Source: Adhaeribacter arboris (GTDB taxonomy: Bacteria; Bacteroidota; Bacteroidia; Cytophagales; Hymenobacteraceae). From it: a stretch of DNA of 64,000 nucleotides. A model generated the notes under the pieces. It saw only the letters and a list, made by a program, of their open reading frames with translations, did no database searches and was not told the DNA's origin. A program made the translations under genes and the position numbers. The stretch is from positions 2,294,001-2,358,000 of the forward strand of contig NZ_PYFT01000001.1 in the NCBI RefSeq assembly GCF_003023845.1, written 5' to 3'. This document shows positions 63,675 to 64,000 of the stretch, piece after piece (position 1 is the stretch's first letter; each line of letters opens with the position of its first letter).

Positions 63675-64000
63675 ATGAAAAATTTTAAAAATTTTGCGGC
63701 TTTAGGAGTTCTTTACTTGCTGTTCGCGGGTGTTTTTTACTCGTTTCGGCAAAAAGAAACGAAAAAGCCTAATATTATTGTGGTGGTAACCGACGATCAC
63801 CGCTGGGATGCCTTGGGCACCATGGGCAACAAAATAATCCAAACTCCTCACCTGGACAAACTGGCGCGGAAAGGTTTATTATTTAAAAATGCGTACGTTA
63901 CCACGGCTATTTGCATGGTAAGCCGGGCCAGTATGCTCAGCGGGCAGTACTTATCGCGGCATAAAATCAACGAATTCACCACCGATTTCAGTAAAGAAGC
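63675..64000 (+). CDS. Sulfatase, N-terminal part (cut by window end)
   Basis: 108 codons are visible from ATG 63675, 11 bp after the previous stop. An N-terminal hydrophobic segment (FAALGVLYLLFAGVFYSF) precedes the catalytic fold start KPNIIVVVTDDHRWDALG with the metal-binding D40-D41. The expected formylglycine site reads C80-M-V-S-R84 (AICMVSRASMLSGQY): the cysteine and arginine are kept but the third position is V rather than P or A. It belongs to the same PUL. The 3' end is outside the window. Confidence 0.9.
   Translation, partial: MKNFKNFAALGVLYLLFAGVFYSFRQKETKKPNIIVVVTDDHRWDALGTMGNKIIQTPHLDKLARKGLLFKNAYVTTAICMVSRASMLSGQYLSRHKINEFTTDFSKE

Noticed and set aside
1-64000. tRNA, rRNA or CRISPR arrays
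   Set aside because: No cloverleaf-like segments, rRNA segments or regularly spaced direct repeats were recognised in the spacers examined by eye; a covariance-model search was not possible.

Overview
The window reads as chromosomal DNA of a Bacteroidota bacterium, most likely Cytophagales/Hymenobacteraceae (Adhaeribacter-like; the genus is inferred from gene content, not tested). Supporting signs are SusC/SusD proteins, FecI/FecR-type ECF regulation of a TonB receptor, a type IX secretion (T9SS) C-terminal domain, weak Shine-Dalgarno sequences, several TAnnTTTG -7 promoter boxes, and moderate-to-low GC. No rRNA, tRNA, CRISPR array, prophage or intact insertion sequence was recognised.

Layout. 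1-3690: 3' part of a suf Fe-S assembly operon (sufC partial, sufD, sufS, sufE, SufT-like). 3826-4389: NADPH-dependent FMN reductase. 4667-11495: TetR-controlled multidrug-type exporter (regulator, TolC-like channel with a frameshift, membrane fusion lipoprotein, two ABC ATPases, two ABC-2 permeases). 11736-18269: CDGSH Fe-S protein, MOSC protein, GNAT acetyltransferase, DUF2062, DUF2339, cyclophilin lipoprotein and two poorly characterised small genes. 18848-21187: large secreted GH88-type unsaturated glucuronyl hydrolase with a T9SS tail. 21392-28134: ECF sigma factor, GIN-domain lipoprotein, FecR anti-sigma, a protein with a detached STN signalling domain, and a TonB receptor.

28358-31249 (minus strand): HIT protein, GreA, 2-hydroxyacid dehydrogenase, KsgA. 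31558-39663 (plus): leucyl aminopeptidase, PdxA, then DUF177-rpmF-plsX-fabH-efp-accB-accC, a fatty-acid and translation housekeeping cluster. 39777-42101: DUF3109 and TsaD on minus, a YfiT/DinB protein on plus. 42102-50625: TamB-like protein, FtsX, DUF3098, UppP, TruB, RibF. 51035-56900: orphan S74 chaperone-like protein, bestrophin-like channel, beta-carbonic anhydrase, secreted endo/exonuclease/phosphatase protein, Kef-type cation/proton antiporter. 57428-64000: start of a polysaccharide utilisation locus (SusC, SusD, two sulfatases, the last cut by the window end).

The most unusual system is 21392-28134. The STN domain, which normally sits at the N-terminus of a FecA-type receptor and contacts FecR, is here on a separate repeat-containing protein, while the neighbouring TonB receptor lacks it. 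Two copies of a GGTAGGGTAAG / GTTNTATA element with identical 24-bp phasing lie before the GIN gene and before fecR, which suggests a dual-promoter autoregulated ECF circuit. Other points of note are an ABC ATPase pair with complementary degenerate motifs, a one-base frameshift in the TolC-like gene, a tsaD/tamB divergent pair with no intergenic base, and several intergenic inverted repeats and terminators.
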